Source: Clitoria ternatea
Taxonomy: Eukaryota > Streptophyta > Magnoliopsida > Fabales > Fabaceae
Assembly (NCBI GenBank): GCA_037962975.1
Contig: CM075674.1
Coordinates: 87,312,501 to 87,376,500 of the forward strand
DNA: 64,000 bases
Reading direction: 5' to 3'
Position numbers and translations under genes: made by a program. Within the stretch, counting starts at the first letter, position 1. Each line of letters starts with the position of its first letter. Positions 36,851 to 47,880 of the stretch are shown here, piece by piece. A model generated the notes under the pieces. The model saw nothing but the letters and a program-made list of their open reading frames with translations. It did no database searches and was not told the origin of the DNA.

Positions 36851-37819
36851 GGCTTGAGGGATTTCAATTTTCTTATTGTTCATTACCAACTTTCATTAAA
36901 CGCTTTAACGCAAAATAAAACCCCAAAACATGCAATCAAAAATTGTGAGATGGTTATGGTCTTCCTAGAAAATAAAATAAAATAAAATAAACCTAAAGGA
37001 ACTATGGTGTCTTGACTTCATGAAGTCCTACTTCTTGAAACCACCATCCTCCTAGAATCACCACTCCTTTGTTCCTTTCAAGGTCATATCCATCACCACT
37101 CTAGGTTTCTTCTAGGTCTCCACCTTGTTGGCTTTTCCAAGATTACAATGTAATAAAGAAAACTTATTTTACATACGAGTGAAGGGTTGAGAGAAGAAAT
37201 TTAAGAATAGAGTAAGGCACAGCACGCAGGCTGTATTTAAAATTAAATAAAAAAATCTAAGACCATAACCATTCACCGCTGGATGTGTTAATTAATCAAT
37301 TAATAAAGTAATCAATTGTATTTAAAATAAAATAAATTTTAAAACACATAATTAAACACACGGGGTCAAAAAAGGAAAACTACGCAAGGAAGTTTGGCGG
37401 CTCTGTTGACCGTTCAACAGACAGGGTCAAGGGGTGTTCCAACCCAAATATTTAGTACTGTAATCAGGTTAGTTCCCAGGAAAGAGAGGTGGGTCCGGAG
37501 TGACCGTTTAAGTACCAAGTCTTTCCTAGCCAGAACGTCCCACTGACCATTAACAGCTCAAAATATTCGGTTATGATTTCAAACAATTTGAAATCTTTAA
37601 TTTTGAAACGGCCAAGATTTAACTTTTAAATCTTATCTTTTGACCCTTATAATTATCCTAAAATAGGAATAGTCAAAGTTTAACTTTTAAACCTTATCTC
37701 TAGAGTCTCAACAATCATCCTAATTTTTAGGAACGATCAAAGTTTAAATTTTAGACCTTATCTCTAAAGTTCAAGATATTTTATTTCGAATCCTATTAAA
37801 TTTGATAAAGATCTTATCT

Positions 37820-38256
37820 TTAATTTGTAACTTTTACAAATCCTATCAAATTTATTAAGGATTAAATATTTGATTTTAAAATTATTAAATTTAATAAAGA
37901 TCTTATCTTCTATTTGTAACAATTACAAATCATATTAAATTTAATAAATATGAATCAATTTGTAACTCTTACAAATCACATTAATTTTAAAAAGATCACA
38001 TATGATGCAAATCCTATTAAAATTAATAAGAATAAATTATTTAAATTTGTAACTCTTACAAATCACATTAATTTTAAAAAGATCACAAACAATGCAAATC
38101 CTATTAAAATTAATAAGAATAAATTATTTAAGTTTGTAACTCTTACAAACTTTAATTTTAACAAATAATTAAAAATTTGATTTGTAACATTTACAAATCG
38201 AATTTAAAATATAATATTAAAATCAAATATTTTATTTGTAACATTTACAAATAAAT
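37820..38256. repeat. Array of ATTTGTAA-nnn-TTACAAAT hairpins with 87-bp tandem repeat
   Basis: At least seven copies of a palindrome, mostly ATTTGTAAC followed by 2-4 bases and TTACAAAT, occur near 37826, 37909, 37958, 38045, 38132, 38180 and 38236. Three of them lie in an 87-bp tandem repeat (starts 37959, 38046, 38133; the last unit partial). Each could form an 8-bp stem in RNA or single-stranded DNA. Confidence 0.85.
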
Positions 38257-38585
38257 AAAATACCATTACGGCTAGGTTTCAACTTTTGAATCTTAGTTTT
38301 CATTACGGCTAGGGTTTAACTCTTAAACTTTCTAAACACAATCTCACATGAACAATTCATATTAGAAAAGAGAAAGCATATAGACGTCATTGCATACAAC
38401 CCTTGATTTCAATTTAATTAAATAAACATAAAACATGCCTTATAATTAGAACACATATAAAACAATCACCATTGCAACATACAACATGTTCATATAATAA
38501 AGCACATCCTAAAAACATGTTCTTTAATTAAAATGTTGAGAAAAGAAATCAATATACATAAAGCAAAATATATTGATATTAGCTT

Positions 38586-38720
38586 TCAAAAGGTGCAACC
38601 TTTGCAACATATCTCATAAAAATGCAACCTTTACATAATATCTCATTAAAAATGCAACCTTTGCAACATATCTAATAAAAGATGCAACCTTTGCAAAAGG
38701 ATTCAACCTTTACAATTCTT
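38586..38720. repeat. ~30-bp repeats of TGCAACCTTTGCAACATATC next to the PBS
   Basis: About five imperfect copies of TGCAACCTTTGCAACATATC plus TCATAAAAA lie within 100-200 bases of the primer-binding site, in what would be the element's leader RNA. Confidence 0.85.
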
Positions 38721-38796
38721 TTCATAAAAGAAATTTTATTTTTATTTTTACATGTTCTTTAAACAAATGTTTGCCCAAAACACGGTTTTGCAACCT

Positions 38797-38809
38797 GGCT
38801 CTGATACCA
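38797..38809 (-). promoter_or_regulatory. Primer-binding site of the 8.2-kb element
   Basis: GGCTCTGATACCA on the plus strand is TGGTATCAGAGCC on the element's strand, one base from the 5' LTR. It is the same initiator tRNA-Met type as in the intact Copia element. Confidence 0.95.
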
Positions 38810-38810
38810 C

Positions 38811-40086
38811 TGTTAGGAATCCCTAGTGTATGAGCAGCGGAAATACAAGGATTCCCATAGGATTTGCAAAGCGCCGTGTTTCAAAGCATAAGACAAACAC
38901 ACACAAAAATTGCGTTTTAGGATTACCTCTTGAAGAATATCGAAGCAATCGTAGCCTCGTCCTTTAGGAGTCCACACGAGTACTCCCACAAGAAATGCTA
39001 CACCTTCCAAATGCTAGTTTGACGGCGTGTAGCTTTTGTAACTTTTGCGTATTTTTGTGTCTCTTTAGGGTAGCCGCCTATGAGCATCTTATGCTCTATT
39101 TATAGGCTTAGGTTTGACCTAATTTGCTCTCTAAAGAGTGGGCTCCTTACTCATTCTAAATAAGTTAGGCCCAATAGTCTTATTTTAGTCCAACTAAAAT
39201 AAAAAACTATTTTCTGATGGGCTTACTCTATGTGTGTGACCCTATAGGTAAAATACTCGGTTATATTAATAATAAACTATTTTATTATTAATATAAAATA
39301 AGAGCAGCATCTAGCAATGCATCATTATGTCCGAATATTATTTATTAACAACATAACCTATAAGTGATAATTATTTTATATGTTTGTTCCTTTTGTCACG
39401 ATATCCTAATTGGGCCCAAGGCATGGTCGTGTCATCCTTGTATGGTCCAATTTATTTTACTTGATACCGGAGTAGACTTTATCCGAATAAATATCCAATA
39501 TTTATTCTTTCTAGCATGGCCATGCATTTCCTTAGTCTCACTCCATCAAGTGGCCTATAGATATCACTCCTGTCACATACGAGAGACAAATCCCATCTAC
39601 ATCACTCACATCCCTCTGCATAATTTGTACATTGCCTAACCACAACCTTTATAGTCTTCTTATTACAGAAGACGTTTGATTGTATTAAAACAATAAACTC
39701 CTTATGTAGGAATCATAGTGACTTCAGGTCAAAGGACTATATATACCATTATCACATTGAGAATCGTTTATGACATTCATGTAACGACCCATGCAACGTT
39801 CTCATGGTGGGTCTGTCCAGTACATCATTACTCTTAATGTGTACCTGTGTGAAGACTTGATATCATTTATATCCATGATCTGTGAGATCAGATCATCAGT
39901 ACACTCACACACTAGTCTTAATGTATTTACATGTCCCCACGTAAATACTTGACTAGGGATATTTTAGGAACAACTCTCATATGACCTATTACTCCAAGGA
40001 TAAATAAAGGTTGTTAAACTATTTAACAAAAATGACTTATTCAAAATGATGTGACCTATATAGGCTTTTAGTGCATATTTCCAACA
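38811..40086 (-). repeat. 5' LTR of the 8.2-kb element
   Basis: 1276 bp, plus-strand ends TGTTAGGAATCCC and TTTCCAACA. It carries a TATA-like box on the minus strand at about 39106-39093 and, downstream of it in transcription, a 65-codon open frame (39010-38813) also present in the other LTR. Confidence 0.95.
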
Positions 40087-40345
40087 GTTCCCTCCCGGGT
40101 TAGAGGGGGCCCCACGGTACCCTCTCATCCCTTTAATTTAGCAAATAATGATTCTCCATTATTTGACCAGAAACGATTATCTCCCTTACTGGACTTGGGC
40201 CTGGATTTCCTTTTTTACTTTATTGGTATATAAATACGGCCTATAGGCTCACATTGTAACCTAAGTGACACATTATTGAGAATTAATAGACTTAATCCCT
40301 AGGGGAATTCTCTAGGGTTTTGAGCCTACTTTCTTTGTGTGAACA

Positions 40346-43335
40346 GATGGAAATGTTGAATATCTTTACATCACAAAGTTAATTTTTGATAAGAAATATG
40401 TCTTGGAAAAATTACCTTCACTTTCCTCCGATTTGTACTATAAATATATTAGTACAATTGAAACAAATACAATAGTAAACCAGTAGTTTACAAATAAGAA
40501 TAACTTTATTATTTGGCATGAACGATTAGGCCATCCTAGAACAATAATGATACAAAAAATATTTGAGAATTCAAATGGTCATTGCTTGACCAGTAGATAA
40601 ATCCTCCAAACTAATAATTTTTCATGTGCTGTTTGTTATCAAGGAAAATTAATTACTTGGCCATCACCAATGAAAATTGGGAGTGAATCACTTAAATTTT
40701 TAGAGGGTATACAATGTGATATTTATGGACCAATACACCCTTTATGTGGACCATTTTAGTTATTTTATGGTTTTAATTGATGCATAAACTAGATGGTCAC
40801 ATGTTTGCTTATTGTCAACATACAACCAGGCATTTACGAGATTACTAGTTCAATTAAATCGTTTAAGAGTTCATTTTCCTGATTATCAAATTAAGAAAAT
40901 ACGCTTTGATAACGTTGGTGAATTTACATCTCAATCTTTTAATGATTATTGTATTTATTCACACTAGGCCTACAAGTTATCATGGGTATTCCTCTTTACA
41001 ATTGGTTCATGGTCAAGAACCAAATATTTCCCATCTAAGAATCTTTAAAAGTGCGGTATATGTTCCTATCTCTCCTCCACAACGCACTAAGATGGGACCT
41101 CAAAGAAGGTTGAGAATATATGTTGGATATGAAAGTCCATCCATAATAAAATATCTTGAACCTTTAACAGGAAATTTGTTTACAGCTCGTTTTGTTGATT
41201 GTCATTTTAATGAATTTGTTTTCCCACTATTAGGGGGAGAAAATAAACAGTTGGATAAAATGATTAGTTGGAATGAGATATCTCTATCACATCTTGATCC
41301 TGGAACAAAGCAATATGAACTAGAAGTTCAGAAAATAATTAGTTTGCAAAATTTACCAAACCAATTACCAAATGCATTTGCTGATCCAAAAAGAGTGACT
41401 AAGTCACACATACCAGCTGTTAATACTCCAATAAAGATTGATGTCCCTACAAGACAATCTAGAACTACAAATGAGCCTGAAGCCATAATAAAACGTGGCA
41501 GACCTATTGGTTCTAAAGATAAACATCCTCAATAAATAAATAAATAAAGAAGATGGTCGAATCAAGGATATAAAGACTCCAGAAGAGTTTTCAGACATAA
41601 ACAAATTTTTAAATCCAAAAGAAACAAAGGTACCTGAGATAGACAAAAATAAAGAAATCTCAATAAATTATGTCATGTATGAATACAATGGAATCGACAT
41701 GAAGTCGATGTTGATGAAATTTCTACATTTAAAATAGCTCTTAATATTATATATTATGATAAGGATCATGAGTCAAAATCAATTAAGGAATGTGCACAAA
41801 GAAATGATTGGCCCAAGTGGAAAGATGCAATGAAAGAAAAGTTAAACTCACTTGCAAAACGAAAAGTTTTTGGGCCTATAATTCAAACATCTGAAGGTGT
41901 AAAACCAGTTGGGTACAAATAGGTCTTTACGAGGAAAAGAAATAAAAATTATGAAATTGTGAGATATAGAGCAAGACTTGTTGCAAAAGGTTTCTCACAA
42001 AGACCTGGTATTGATTTTGAAGAAACATTCACATATGATAGATGCAACTACTTTTCGATACATAATCAGTTTGGCAATTCATGAAAAACTTGATTTACGC
42101 CTAATGGATGTTGTTGCAGCATATTTATATGGCTCACTTGAAAAAAATATCTACATGAAACTTCCCGAAGGATTTAGTTTGCGTAAAGCATATATGACAA
42201 ATCCTCGAGAAAATTATTCAATTAAATTGAATAAATCCCTTTATGGACCAAAGCAATATGGACGTATGCAGTACAATTGTCTTTATGAATATTTGTTTAA
42301 AGAAGGGTATAAAAATGACCCAATTTATCCATGTGTTTTTATGAAAAGATTCAGAAAAGAGTTTGTTATAATTACTATTTATGTAGATGATTTAAACATC
42401 ATCAGAACTTCTAGAGAGCTTTCAAAAGTTGTAAATTGCTTGAAAAAGGAATTTGAGATGAAAGATTTAGGAAAAACAAAGTTTTGTCTTAGATTACAAT
42501 TAGAATATTTAAAGGAAGAAATTTTAATGCAACAAAAGACTTATACAGAAAAGGTGCTTAAGTAGTTCTATATGGACAAATCACACCCATTGAGCAGTCC
42601 AATGCTTGTGAGATCACTTAAAGCGAGCAAATATTATTTTCGACCTCAAGAGAAAAATGAAGAACTACTTGGTCCTAAAGTACCATATCTCAGTGCAAGT
42701 GGTGTATTAATGTATCTTGCTAGTCATACATGACCTGATATATCATTTATTGTTAATTTGTTAGCAAGAAATAGTTCTTTATCCATAAAAAGGCATTGGA
42801 ATGAGATTAAGCACATATTTTGCTACCTTAGAGGTACAATAGACATGGGTTTATTTTTTCCAGATGTATCTAAGGCAAACCTAATTGGTTATGTAGATGC
42901 GGGATATTTGTTTGATTCTCATAATGGTCGATCACAAACAGGATATTTATTCACATGTGATGGTACAATAATTTCATGGAGATCCATAAAACAAATGATC
43001 ACAACAACATCATCTAACCATGCTAAAATTCTAGCATTACATGAAGCAAGTCGAGAATATGTTTGGTTAAGGTCTATGATTTAACATATTCAAGAAACTT
43101 ATGACTTGCATGTTGTAAAATTACTACCAACAATCTTATGTGAAGATAATGCAGCTTGTATTTCTCAGTTAAAGGATGATTATATTAAAGAGATAGAACA
43201 AAACATATTTCACTAAAACTTTTCTTTACTCATGATCTTATAAAGAATGGTGAAATAAATGTCCAGCAAGTCCGATCATGTGAAAACTTAGTAGATATTT
43301 TTACAAAATCATTACCAACCAAAGTCTTTGAGTAA
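40346..43335 (+). pseudogene. Copia integrase, reverse transcriptase and RNase H remnant (right part)
   Basis: Continuation of the gag-protease remnant. It contains NVEYLYI, WHERLGHPRTIM (integrase zinc region, about 40516) and CDIYGPI (about 40713), then a deletion or shift. An integrase C-terminal piece follows at 40906-41535 (YVGYESPSIIKYLEPLTG). RT starts at about 41800 (WPKWKDAMKEKLNSL) and runs through RYRARLVAKGFSQRPGIDF, with YVDD at about 42380. RNase H is at 42758-43084, with relics to 43335 (EDNAACISQLKDDYI). Stops and frameshifts recur, so it is dead. Confidence 0.9.
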
Positions 43336-43532
43336 CTAGTACAGAAGATTGGTCTTCGATGCTTACATAAATGTTCTGATAAGGGAAGAATTAAATACTT
43401 GTACATTTAATTATTTATTTCTTTGTAAAAAATGTTGTACTCATTTTCCTTCACTAGGTTTTCATCCCATTGGGTTTTTCCTAGTAAGGTTTTAACGAGG
43501 CACATTCTAAAATATGGACATCCAAGGGAGAG

Positions 43533-43671
43533 TATTATGAATATTTTAATTGGATGTCCCCTCCCTCTAGTTCTATAAATAGATCTTGAAATCTCACTCA
43601 TTAATACATTCCTTCTAAGTTTCATCTTCAAGTCTCTTTTCTTTTTTTATTTTCTTTCTAATTTCATAACA
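43533..43671 (+). repeat. 3' LTR of the broken Copia element (short)
   Basis: After a purine-rich CCAAGGGAGAG comes TATTATGAATATTTTAATTGG, the mutated start of an LTR beginning TGTTATGAAT in this family. It contains TTCTATAAATAGATC and ends ATTTCATAACA at 43671. The end is inferred because no partner LTR is available. Confidence 0.6.
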
Positions 43672-44494
43672 TAAATAAAAAATATCTATTTTTAAGTGTC
43701 TTTTCTTTGTTTCTTTAGAAATTTAAAATCATCGATGGTTGAATTGAAATTAAAAGTATAACAACATCTTTTTCAACATAGATCATTGTATTATCCATAA
43801 GAAAGTCATTTTTATTCTATTATTAATTATTAAATCTTATTTTGAATATCTTCATTGTTGAAAATGATCTTTTTGTACAATAGAAAATGACAGAGTTAAG
43901 ATAAAGTAAATTAATATATCAATCAAGAAATATGTATTTCTCTTGCCCCATTTCGTCAAAGCTTCACATGGTTCAGATATATTTGACAAGTTTTTAAAGT
44001 ACAAATGACTAATAAAATCAAGAATAAAACATTGTGGTTGAAATTTTAAATGAATCTTCTCTTGTTAATAGAAAGCCATAGGATAAAACTTGTTCACTAA
44101 AGCACAATATCATCCACATTAAATGTTTTATAAACATCCTTATGACCTAAACTAGCACTCACTTAAAAGCTCTATTGCTTGCTTATTGAACCTATAATTT
44201 AATTTTTGTAATTGTTTGTCAATTGAAACTAAAAAGATATTAAATTTGACATGATGTTTATGAAATTTCAAATGTGTTCAAAACATGCACAGCGAAAATA
44301 AACAAGATACATTGTGTTTAAATTATATATGCAAAAATGACAAATGTATATATTGTAATACAAAAACTAACCCGATGATACTTTCTTGATCTTTAAAATT
44401 CTCATTCCTTCAAATGGATTAAGGTTCTACGTGTATCTACACCGAGACTGATCTTTATCAGTTTTAAACTTAAATGAACTTTTACCTTTAGGTT
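43672..44494. other. AT-rich DNA between Copia remnants
   Basis: No coding or RNA feature recognised. Confidence 0.4.
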
Positions 44495-44850
44495 CTTTTC
44501 AATTGAACCTTCCTCCTCCACTTTTCTTCTTCTTTAAAAGTTTGTGGAATCTTTTAGTCACGAGGGCCAGTTCTTCATCTGTGTCCTGCTCCTCTTCATC
44601 AGTTGCAAGATCTGAGCTAGTTGATTCTTCAACTCTTGCCTCCTTGCTTCTTTTAGGAGTCTCCTCAAACTTCAGGGCAATGTTCTTTGAGGATGAGGAC
44701 TTCGACACCTCCTTCTAGTTAAGCTTCAGCTCATGAACTCTCAGAACACCAAGGAGTTCATTCATAGTAAGAGTGCTGAGGTCTTTAGCTTCCTCCAATT
44801 TAACACACTTTGCATCAAACTTTTTTGACTAACAACCCAGAATTTTAACG
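44495..44850 (-). pseudogene. Copia gag C-terminal fragment
   Basis: On the minus strand a frame near 44830-44760 reads KFDAKCVKLEEAKDLSTLTM and ELLGVLRVHELKLN, then a stop, then SKSSSSKNIALKFEETPKRS, an acidic stretch and VTKRFHKLLKKKKS. This matches the end of the UBN2-type gag domain and the linker before the zinc knuckle in Copia elements. The zinc knuckle itself is absent. The fragment stops where the LTR at 44880 begins. Confidence 0.6.
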
Positions 44851-46490
44851 TTGATGTCTTTAGTTGAGGGGGTGGATCTTGTAACATCCCAAAATTTATA
44901 AAAATGACTAATTGAGAGGAATAAATAGTAAATAGCTATATGAGTTGATTCATGTCCCGAAAATTTAGAAAATAATTAAATTGAGATTTATTATGGGTAT
45001 TCATAATTTATTGAGACTTAATGAGATAAAATTATACCCAATTAACATAGAGGTGTCAGACCAAGTATCTCCGATTGAGGTATTGCTGGTCAAGGCTGTT
45101 AAGAATATTATGAGGAATCCGAGTATATCTTCAGAATAATTTTTGGATATGATATTAAGCCTGAACGGTGATCTTGTTTGTTGTAACACGGAGAAAACTT
45201 AAATGAAAAGTTAAAATAAAATACCAAACTCCCTTTTCTCTCTTTTCATTCACGTTACTCCCTCTCCCTCTATGACATTCACTCTCCTTTCTCTACACTC
45301 TCATTTCTTCTTCATCTTCTTCTCCTCTAAAAACCTAGAATGTGGTGTGCCCTTCTTCCCTCTCCATTTTCATTTTCTTCATTGGGCAAGAAGGAGACTT
45401 GGTTGATTGAAGTTCTCTCCTCCCCCTCTCTCAATTTTTGTTACCCACTCCTCTCCCTTTGGTGCTCATTGTTATTTATTGGTTGAGGTAAGTTTCTCTC
45501 CATTTTTAATGAGTTTATACCTTAGGTTTTGATTTATGGTTGTTGGGTAAGTGATTAAATGCATGAGGGTATTGAATGAGAGCGTTAAATGTGGGAACCC
45601 TATGGTGGGATGTGTTAACTGCAAACTTTTATGAGCATTTATGGTGGTACACGAAAATATGACGATTAATGGTGGAAGATGATGATTATTTATGATGATT
45701 GTTGGGTTTTAATGGAGCCCTAACTCTAGAAATTAGGGGAAATAAGTAATGATGCTATGAGAAATGATTTTAAGTGTAAACCCATGATATTTTATGTGCA
45801 GATGTTGTTAATGATGATGGTTGATGGTTATTGATAATGGTTATTGGGTTTTTGATGAAACCCTAACCCTAAGAATTTAGGGGAAACATGTAATGTTGAT
45901 TTGAGAGTTGATTTTAAGTGGAAATGCATGATAACTAGTGTATGTGTATCATTCAATATTTTGGGAGAATATTTAGTGATGATGAGAGATCACGTTAATG
46001 ATGTTGGATGATATAAATGATGGTAGATGACCATTGAAAATAGAACTCATGGATGAGTGTTGTCATAAGATGTATAGAAATGAATGTGAACACCAAAATC
46101 ATGGTGGTTGTGATGGATTAATGAAATAAAATTATAGTTTGATGAGGTTTTAGACCATAATAAGTCCTATTTGGACTTGTTGATTGATGTTGGGTAAAAG
46201 AGGCTTAAAAAGGTTTATGTTGAACCTTAGGTGGAAATAATAACATTTGGATGATTCACATAATAATGGATGCATTATAGATGATGGGTGTGATGTTGTT
46301 GATGTTGGGTATGGTTAACCCTTTAAGACTTAGAAAATCTTGATTTTGGGAAAATAATTTCTGAAACCTAACACAATTGTGTGAATTGGTATTTTGATAA
46401 GTTTAAGACTTGTTATTAAGCTTTATGATATGTTAACAATTGTTTAGAATTGTGATGATACCTTGAGATTGGCTTATTGATTAAATGTAC

Positions 46491-46491
<1 letters not shown>

Positions 46492-46538
<47 letters not shown>
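46492..46538. repeat. (TA)23 microsatellite
   Basis: Uninterrupted TA dinucleotides within the LTR-like region. Confidence 0.95.
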
Positions 46539-46542
<4 letters not shown>

Positions 46543-47366
46543 TGTGTAGATTGTATTTTGGGCGATGAGGCAGAACAATCGGACCGTTCGAATCGTTGTT
46601 CTTTTCTTGAGGTAGGAGAGAAGTTTATATTCTAAATGCATGGTTTGAATAATTGATGATTAATGTATGTGATGTTGCTCATGTTTGCCTTGCTATGGCT
46701 ATGTTAAAATAATATGATGATTGGCATTTTGATGATAATGTGCTTGGCATATATGTGATTGCATTTAGAATGTATGTATGTAGTGTGTCCTTAGTGGTGA
46801 TTGGTAAAGACTTGGGATTTTGGTAAAGTGTGTGTGCCTAAGTCATATTATGAAAACTATGTATGTTCCACCACTAATGATAAGATATGATGATTGATGA
46901 TGAAAACTGAAAGACGTGGTAGTGTGACACACCCATGTATGAAGACGAGAATATTGAGACAATGTGTATGTTGGTACATACTTATACTTTGCTTTGAAAG
47001 GATGTGCTACTTACGTTGTGAAGTTGTGTGAGATTGAATCTCGGTGATGGCTAAATTTTAGATTGGCAAATATATTGTTGTTATGTTTTTGAAGTATACT
47101 TGTTGGTATACCTTCTTGATTTCCATGTGTGGATTAATATTGATAAGACTCTTTGGTTATTATGTTTGCAAACAATGTAAATTGATGCCCTATAAATTAT
47201 GTGAAAAGTTGTATGCCTTGGAGAGTATTATATTTGTTGCGTACCATTATCTGTAATGTTAAATGTAAAACATACCCCTAAGTGAGAGGGTGAGAAATCC
47301 TTACGAGGTTAAGACTAGCATGTGCATTGTTGCATTCATGGCATGCATGACATAACATTTTATATA

Positions 47367-47710
47367 TGGTTGTGATCACAATGAAGGTCTTGCGGGACTA
47401 TGAAAGGGAGTACCCTTACGTGGGGGGAACCAATATGTTGATAAATGAATATGGTTGCGATCACAATGAAAGTCTTGCGGGACTATATGAGAAAGAGTAC
47501 CCTTGCGTGGGGGAAACCAACATGTGGATGATTATATGTGGTTGCGGTCACAGTGAAAGGTCTTGCGGGACTATATGAAAGAGGACCCTTACCGGGGGTC
47601 TTGTGTTTGAATACTCTTCAGTGGTTGCAATCACTTGATACATGGAGATGATACAGATTTTGCAGGATCTTGTGAAAAGCACCCTTATGGGGGATGATGG
47701 CTTAAGCAGC
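47367..47710. repeat. 85-bp tandem repeat, four copies
   Basis: Units start with TGGTTG(C/T)GATCAC at 47367, 47452, 47539 and 47622 (spacings 85, 87 and 83). Each contains a CTTGCGGGACTAT phrase and a TACCCTTACGTGGGGG phrase; the fourth copy is the most diverged. The open frame across the first units is a by-product. Confidence 0.88.
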
Positions 47711-47880
47711 TATGCGTGGTTGCAAATGTTTGAGAAACCATGTGCGCATGGGTGATGTGGAAATGTTATGAATTAGATCTATTGCATATGCATTAAACAG
47801 TATGATATATGCATTAGCCATAGGAACATGACATTTGAATTGGAGATGGCCAAGAAAAATGACAACCTCTTGAGAGTGGA

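Larger units (their letters stand above)
35000..38796. other. Non-coding interior of the 8.2-kb element
   Basis: AT-rich sequence without an ORF of note, containing three separate repeat arrays listed below. In the element's own orientation this is the region after the primer-binding site, where the leader and gag would be expected; I recognised no gag. Confidence 0.6.
31858..40086 (-). mobile_element. 8.2-kb LTR retrotransposon, coding region decayed, minus strand
   Basis: LTRs are 31858-33106 and 38811-40086, with target duplication GTTCC (31853-31857 and 40087-40091). Orientation comes from the primer-binding site TGGTATCAGAGCC on the minus strand at 38809-38797 and a polypurine tract (AAGTGGGAGAT) next to the left LTR. 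The 5.7-kb interior has only scattered Copia-like protein fragments and several tandem repeats. By eye the LTRs differ at about 20 positions plus a 27-bp deletion, or roughly 1.6%. Confidence 0.93.
31852..40345 (+). mobile_element. Small solo LTR (about 260 bp), split by the 8.2-kb element
   Basis: TGTTCC at 31852-31857 and CTCCCGGGTTAGAGG...TGTGAACA at 40092-40345 form one LTR with inverted ends TGTTC/GAACA. It is flanked by GATGG at 31847-31851 and 40346-40350. A TATA-like GTATATAAATAC lies near 40227. The 8.2-kb element inserted six bases in, duplicating GTTCC. Confidence 0.82.
30451..43671 (+). mobile_element. Broken Ty1/copia element interrupted by nested LTR insertions
   Basis: Gag and protease remnants at 30451-31851 continue, after the nested insertions, with integrase, RT, RNase H and a short 3' LTR at 40346-43671. 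The join is exact. Left text ends ...ATAAATGATGG and right text resumes GATGGAAATGTTGAATAT, so removing one GATGG restores the family phrase IETINDGNVEYLYI. The 5' LTR was not found. Confidence 0.85.
44880..47880 (+). mobile_element. LTR of a chromovirus-like Ty3/gypsy element, right end uncertain
   Basis: It starts TGTAACATCCCAAAATTTAT, preceded by GATCT. A C/T-rich block at 45235-45480 lies where such LTRs start transcription. Two blocks near 45710 and 45855 carry the phrase AAACCCTAAC(C/T)CTA with AATTTAGGGGAAA. The LTR also holds a (TA)n tract and an 85-bp tandem repeat. I did not find the matching GGATGTTACA end or a second GATCT, so the right limit is approximate and the LTR may be truncated. 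Confidence 0.55.

Noticed and set aside
36966..38260. Regular short repeats considered as a CRISPR-like array
   Set aside because: The repeat-spacer geometry is wrong: the spacers are themselves near-identical parts of an 87-bp tandem repeat in a plant retrotransposon.
47366..47578. 70-codon plus-strand frame with an internal repeat
   Set aside because: It follows the 85-bp tandem repeat within an LTR and ends in diverged units.
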